Positions 58,059 to 64,000 of a DNA stretch of 64,000 nucleotides are shown here, in pieces. The DNA is from Ceratopteris richardii. Lineage: Eukaryota > Streptophyta > Polypodiopsida > Polypodiales > Pteridaceae. Made by a program: the position numbers and the translations under genes. Under the pieces are notes generated by a model that saw nothing but the letters and a program-made list of their open reading frames with translations, was not told where the DNA came from and made no database searches. Every line of letters begins with the position of its first letter. Within the stretch, counting starts at the first letter, position 1. Location: positions 107,742,104-107,806,103 of the forward strand of contig CM035417.1 in NCBI GenBank assembly GCA_020310875.1, in the 5' to 3' direction.

Positions 58059-60030
58059 ACACCTTCTAGGTGACATTAGTGTCTCATCAACTTCTTGAAG
58101 TTTCCATGGAGACCTTGATGGAGTTTAATAACTTGGCAATTAGATAGAGCCCTCCTCTTTATAGAATTATAATATTTATATTTAGGCATTATTGTTCTCA
58201 ACTTTTATATGTGTGAGTATAGTTTCTTCTATGCTCATTTCTTGAGGAAATATTCTTGAGTTAGCTTGACTTGAGAATTTTCTTTGTGCACAACATTAAC
58301 AAGAGTGTAGGAAATCTAAACTAAGGCCTTAATGTAAGAAAGAGATGGCACATCCCATAGATCCATGCCATTATGTGATGGTAGTTTGTTATTATACGAC
58401 CTTGATTTGGATCTCTAGGTAGCAAAACCAGGTAACAAAGGAGAAAACAACATAGTAGGCTACTCATAATGCCCTTTTTGAAGGATCATTGACACTAGAG
58501 GGAGTTTGAATAGCAGATAGTTGGCATCAATCGGACATGTGTCTTCATCTTCATCTTCTTAGAGAAAACATGTTCAATGATTAGTTTAATAATGGATTAA
58601 AGCACAATCCCTTATTAGACATGAAGCTTATATCTTATCTATTCTCTTTGCTCAACCTATTTGGAATAGTTTTGCGGGCACCAATTCTTTCTCTCATACA
58701 TCCATTTTTGCACATATATCTTAGGGATTTTTATGTGTGCTTATTTGCAAGATGAATCGGGCTGGGATTTTTATGTGTGCCTATCTCCTACGTGCACCTA
58801 AGCCTTTCACAATCCATTCATTTTTCTTTGTGAACCATTGCATCGAGTGGAAGAAAAATTCGAGAAGCTCACAAGAAAAGATATTAGAGATGGTTTCACA
58901 TATGAAAGGAAGTGAGATATGATGGGAAAAGGCTCAACATGCATCTAGTGGAGAAGGTGTTGAATTCAAGCTCCAACCTTTGGATCTTGTAAACCATTTG
59001 GATGGATGACACTTGGAGAAATATAAGGCAAGAATCCCAACACCAATACTCGAACCCAGATTTGAATCTGAATTCTCCTCGTAAAAATCAATTATCCAGC
59101 TGTCACACTTAGGTGAGATAAAGCCTACAATTGAAGAAAAGGGATACAATGGAATATAAATTTGTATAATCCTATAGATGTTATTTCTTGTAGAATTTGA
59201 ATACACTAGTACAAACCTTGCATAGCAAGACCCTTCCTTGCTTGAGGATTTTCATTAGAATTTGAGTTGCCATATCTCTCTCACAGTTTTTGTGTAGGAG
59301 CTTGTTATCTCTAAGAACTTCCTTTTCACTTTGTATCCATTTCTTATAATATTTGGTTTGTTAGAGAGATATTAATTTCTTATATTTTTTGATTTGAGAG
59401 AAAATCAAACCTTTTCATATTCCAAGGGAAATTGTTTTAGGAGTGAACATGTGTGTCTATGTGCATGCCTAGTGAAGGCAAAAAATAGTTTGTTTTGGAG
59501 ACATTTGCTCCTAGAGAAGGAGAAAGCACATTGAGTGTTATAACTATCAATTGCATCAGAAAGGTCAGATAGTACAGTTCTACTGTGCAAACACTCTCAT
59601 GTTCAATCCTCAAGAGTTAAAAGGACCATTATTTTGAGGGAATAGAGGTATCTATGAGTTTACATGTGAGTCCATCTATGCTTCAACGTTGCATAGGGAA
59701 AGTGTATATTCTCCCTTTAGTGTTAGTGAAGACGCAAAGCATCTACCCTATTTCGTTTAATACTTGTTGAGGAAATAGGTAAACATATTGATATTTTTCA
59801 ATCTTCGCACATTAAAGGGCTCTAGGAGAGTAAATAAGAGCACATCATGTTAGATTATAGCATCGAGATCGAGCAATAAGAAAAAAACTATTATCATCCA
59901 TGGATAGACCTAGATCGGGTGACAATTGAATTCCTTATCAGTTAAGGAACTTCATATATTGGATAGAGAGAGATAAAAGAGTAATCTTCATATTATCCCA
60001 AAATATTAGCAATGGAATGATAGGGCCTAT
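58059..60030. other. Decayed interior of Copia-9, no frame recognised
   Basis: Short frames only. Position between primer site and zinc knuckle suggests former gag sequence. Confidence 0.35.
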
Positions 60031-61008
60031 ACAAGATCTAGATACCCAAAATGAGAAAACAATAACTAAAAATGATGTTTTACATGTGGAAAATTTGGCT
60101 ACTATGCAAGGGATTTCTATCAAATGGAGAAGACCAATTTATCATACAAACAAGAAGGCACTTATGCATATACCTAAAATCAAAATTAGAGTATTATAGC
60201 TAGGATGAAGATGAGTGACTAAAAGACACAAGCATCCAAAACATGTTAAATTGATAATGGATTCAACAATCACATGAGTTGCAACAAGGATTTCTTTTCA
60301 AACATACACTTGCCATCAACCAAAGGGCATGTGGAGATACGTGATGATACTCCCCATGCTATCACACATATAGGTGATATTACATTGGATGGATCCCACA
60401 AACTAGAGCGCTTGAAGGAGATTCTTCATGCTCCCGTAGTCACAAAGAGTCTTGTTTCTATGGGTCCAATGGTTGAGAGAGCATTGCAGCTGGAATTCAA
60501 CTACAAGGGATGCTTGGTGGAATACCCTAAGGAAGTGTACAAATTGATGGCCAAATGTAGAAAGGAGGGAAGGTTATCTACTTGGATATGAAGTCAAATT
60601 TCAAGCACAATACATACTTCACATATGGAAGCAAAAATGAAATGGTGTAGTACAAAGGAAGAATAGGTACAATGCACAATGTGCTAGGGCTATGATGAAG
60701 GAAACTATAATGCCTAATTGCTATTGGCTTGACTCTACAACCACTACATTATACACCATAAATAGAACACTCGCATCATGTATACATTCTACAACACCTT
60801 ATTGAGCTTGATCCAATAAAAAACCAGATGTGGCACACTTGAGAGTGTTTGGATGTACTTCTTATCTGTTGATTCCAAGTGAATCAAGAAGCAAAACTGA
60901 TGATAGATGAGATAGATGTGTATTTCTAGGATATGTAGGTGAAGAAAAGATATAACACCACAAAATGGGAGCTAAAGGTATCAAGGGGTGTTAGATTTGA
61001 TGAGCCTT
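60031..61008 (+). pseudogene. Copia-9 zinc knuckle, protease and integrase pieces
   Basis: A knuckle-like C-F-T-C-G-K-F-G-Y-Y near 60076, protease-to-integrase words in 60274-60591 (M-S-C-N-K-D-F-F, T-H-I-G-D-I-T-L, C-R-K-E-G-R-L), and L-R-V-F-G-C-T-S-Y with F-L-G-Y near 60840-60935, the end of copia integrase. Heavily broken. Confidence 0.7.
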
Positions 61009-62061
61009 TGTTGGACAAGATGGTGGATAGTCATAAGAGATGAATTGGTGTAGCTAAAACCTGCTTCACACCTCCTACAAGTGATGGATGGATAATGTTG
61101 AGGGCCTCTTTAGCTAGGTATTAAACATAAATAATCACATGTGTTGCTTGGATGATGATCCACTAATGGTAGGATCAAAATAAATAGGTAGGAATATAAT
61201 CCAAGGTTCAAAATGTGCTATTTTGGTTGATATAACTATTCAGTGTTTTGAACCATTCTTTGAGTACAATAGCATTTGACTAAATTCCTTTTGGGTAACT
61301 CTAACTAAGTTAAAAAGCTACCAATCATGAGCGATATCATAAAAAATGATGGACGATATGCACAGAAATATGTTCAAAAAATCATACATGCAACCTGACA
61401 TTTACGGGACGTTGTCAAAGTGTGCTGACCAATGAGTAAAGATGAGCTTATATCTAACAATTGTGAGAAGAATTATCAATGAAACTTTGTAGGATTAACG
61501 TAGACAATATGTGGATCTATCATGATTTAAATCATAGGAAATGATCAACTAGAGTGAGAACAAGCTCTGACAAGATCACTGTTTTGATGGAGTTATGACG
61601 GAATGAGAATGAGAAGTAATGATCATGTATGTATTAAATCATGTAAAAGTAAAATGTCACTGGAAATGAATCATTGCTCAATGAGTGACAAGTGAGTGAG
61701 CTATGAGGTGAGCTCTACTTCTCAATGAAAGTACATCAAGGGGATCTCCCTAACTTGAGATAGACATGGGTCTTTCATATCCTCTTTTTATAGTCAATTT
61801 CTAAGGTAAGGATTTGAATTCAAATTCAATTTTTTTAGCTAAAAGTGAATGCTAAAGTATAGGAATGATTCTCCCTTGACTCAACTTCCAAATAATACGC
61901 AATTTTGTGCTTCCTAACTCCTCATGTGTATACTTCACTTTTACAAAGGTAATTGTGAAGTAGAATTACAAGAGGTTGAACATATGAAGCCTTCCAAAGG
62001 TTAAGCTATTAAGCTAAGCATAAGTGAAATGATCCAGTATGTAGGCTTGTGCTTGATTGCT
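61009..62061 (-). repeat. LTR of the Copia-3 family, apparently alone
   Basis: Matches 37897-41962 (without its insertion) and 30311-31243 over about 1.05 kb, in the same orientation as those copies (sense on the minus strand). No matching internal region on either side. Probably a solo LTR inserted into, or joined to, the plus-strand Copia-9 relic. Confidence 0.75.
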
Positions 62062-62530
62062 CACTCATTGCATGTATCATAGTTTGACTCATTTCATTCT
62101 CATAGTTCATTTTGTTTAATAAGCCCATAAAGCAGTTTCACCAATAGGGTGCAAATGATTGATGTGGGGAAGTCTAGTTTAGTAGAAGAACATATCCATC
62201 TTGCATTGCTTGGGCTAGGTACAGAAACGCTTGTCTTTGAAAGAAGAAAATATGGCATTGGATAGCATTGGCTAATCCCATTGACTATTAAATCCATCAT
62301 CTAGGCGAGTTTTTGAGGGTATGGCATGAATTATTGCTCATGAAATTGGTCCCTTCAAACCCCCTCAAATCCTTAGTCATCCCTAGGGCTCCCTTCAATC
62401 CAATTTCTCCCCCTCACATCATCATATCATCTTCCCCCTTCCTTTTCACCCCCTCACCTTTTATTCTTTTTCATCCCCCACCCCCACCAAATTTCTCTCC
62501 TTCTACTATTTAATTTTTTCTTTCCCTTCC
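62062..62530. other. No gene recognised
   Basis: AT-rich, then increasingly C-rich toward the minisatellite. Confidence 0.3.
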
Positions 62531-62880
62531 CAACTCAATATTGCCTCTTCAACCATGGGGATTTGTTCGCCACTCACCTCAAAACCCGAATTCACCTCTT
62601 CAACCATGGAAACTCGTCTCCAAATATCGTCACAACCCAAATGTTCCTCTTCAACCATGGAAAAGTTTCCCGAACTTATTTCACAACCCAAGTTCACCTC
62701 TAAAACCATGGAAATCTGTCCCCAACTCACTTCACAACCCAAATTCACCTCAAAAACCATATAAATTAATCCCCAATTCACATCACAACCCAAATTTGCC
62801 TCTACAACCATGGGAATGTTTCCCCAACTCACTTCACAACCCAATTCTCCTCTTCAACCATGTGGAATCATTGACACGAC
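62530..62880. repeat. 51-bp minisatellite, about seven units
   Basis: AACCATGG-like words at 62551, 62602, 62653, 62704, 62755, 62806 and 62856: spacing 51 bp five times, then 50. Unit core CTTCACAACCCAAATTCACC. Because 51 is a multiple of three, both strands have open 17-residue repeats (plus: N-S-P-L-Q-P-W-K; minus: V-N-L-G-C-E-V-S-W-G). No flanking gene supports a real protein. Confidence 0.9.
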
Positions 62881-63239
62881 CTTTTCTTTAAAAGACAAGC
62901 TAGCTAGAGATTTTAAGCCCATCACTTGCAAACTACTTTGGTTTTGGGAAGCACAAGAATAGAAGCATGGCGATGTTTGATTGAATACTGATGTCCTTCA
63001 AATTTGTGCAACCATGTTGTTCCTACTATATGGGTAGGGGACAACATAATTAAATTTGATGTTCTTCACATTCATGAAGCATTTTCAAAGATTAGGCACC
63101 AACCTCATCCATCATAGATTTTTCCATCCCCCTCTACATATATTCTCCCTTACCCCCCTCCCTATAGATTCAGCCTCAACCCACAAATTTTCCATCATCC
63201 CCATCCCCCATGTAAACCACTTTGTCCCACTGTTGCACC

Positions 63240-63640
63240 CCACCCAAATTCGGCCATCATTCATCTGTAAGCCAATTTGCCCCTCTATTAGAAATTTAGC
63301 CTCGAAGCCACTCTTCATAATTTTCCCCCTCTCAAGAAATTTTCATCCAACTCCCTTTCAAAATTTGCCCCTCTATTAGGAATTCTTCCTCCAAGCAACT
63401 CTTCAAATTTTTCCCCTCGCAAGAATTCTTCCTACAAGCCCTTTCAAATTTTGGCCCTCTCTCAGGAATTTGTGCTCCAAGCCACCCTTCGAATTCGCCC
63501 CCTCTGGGGAATTTTCCTCCATTCGAAATTTTCCCCCTGTTAAGAAATTATCCCCCCAAGCCACCTCAGATTTTCCTCCATTCCAAATTCACCCCCTCTC
63601 AAGAATTCTCCCCCTAAGCCATCTTAATTTTCCCTCCATA
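63240..63640. repeat. Degenerate ~43-bp minisatellite
   Basis: About eight imperfect units of the form AAGCCACTCTTCAAATTTTCCCCCTCTCAAGAATTCTTCCTCC, shortened here to its words: AAGCCA, AAATTT, CCCCTCT, AAGAATT, CCTCC. Unit lengths about 37-44 bp. Confidence 0.7.
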
Positions 63641-64000
63641 CAATCATATTAAAATTTGAACCAAACTCATAGTTAGATTCTAATCGTGAAGCCCACCTAT
63701 TTCTCACTATGGCTCTTACTCCAACCTACAAAAGGATATTACTACAAGGAAAATAAGTCCAAAGAAATCCATAAAAAGTTCCTTCTATGTCAAAAGATTC
63801 GATTAGATGAGTTAAAATTGGTTCGTTGAGAGTACCAAATTTAGGCTAGCTCTTCCACCAAACTTGTTCGATTTGCCTCCTCCAAAATTAAAGGATTGGA
63901 TTTGACAAGGCCACCCCTCTTGGTCTTTGGAGCCTATATAGGAAGATGTTTGGCACTCATTTGAAAATTATTAAGGATCACTTTGTATCCATTAGTTGGG
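63641..64000. other. No gene recognised to the window edge
   Basis: Unique-looking AT-rich sequence without frames or motifs. Confidence 0.3.

Overview
The window reads as nuclear DNA of a large-genome seed plant. It is AT-rich and almost wholly made of nested LTR retrotransposons. Their primer sites match plant initiator-methionine tRNA, and tRNA-derived SINEs and long microsatellites sit between them. Several insertions have ends that differ by roughly 4-18 %, a build-up of old insertions that fits a gymnosperm better than a small-genome angiosperm; that placement is inference. I found no ordinary host gene with confidence in 64 kb.

Left part (1-15.2 kb). An unbroken minus-strand ORF (85-1191) encodes a coiled-coil protein with one CCHC zinc knuckle, like a retroelement Gag. 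Upstream of it on the same strand lie a CpG-rich island (1381-1680), three hairpin cores spaced exactly 38 bp (1736-1827), three copies of a ~35-40 bp motif that ends in a splice-donor-like CAG|GT, a long CT/GA tract and a TATA box (4283-4292). Then come an unrecognised coiled-coil coding stretch (4.87-6.64 kb), a duplicated pair of segments (7.67-9.89 and 11.5-12.6 kb) holding Copia integrase relics, SINEs with target duplications, AT and CA microsatellites and a Ty3/gypsy integrase relic.

Middle part (15.2-42 kb). A Ty1/copia element at 15228-21718 looks whole: two 1044-bp LTRs with one visible mismatch, TSD ATATT, a met-tRNA primer site, and one 1390-residue Gag-Pol frame. It is the only young insertion. 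After it come a gypsy Gag relic interrupted by a small chromovirus derivative (Gag plus chromodomain, 22.6-24.7 kb), an old Copia (24.7-30.3 kb) with palindrome-rich LTRs, and a minus-strand Copia (30.3-42.0 kb) which itself hosts a mostly non-coding gypsy-like element (32.8-37.9 kb) and a compact Copia derivative (38.3-41.4 kb, TSD ACTTT).

Right part (42-64 kb). Gypsy pol and gag relics are followed by a Copia (44.1-54.5 kb) split by another Copia (47.8-54.2 kb, TSD GACAC), a minus-strand Copia gag relic with primer site, a long stretch with little recognisable content, a plus-strand Copia relic (58.05-61.0 kb), one more LTR of the 30-42 kb family, and two minisatellites (51-bp and about 43-bp periods).

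Nothing here works as a pathway. The window is a record of successive insertions, with the CpG-rich minus-strand unit at the left edge as the least explained part.
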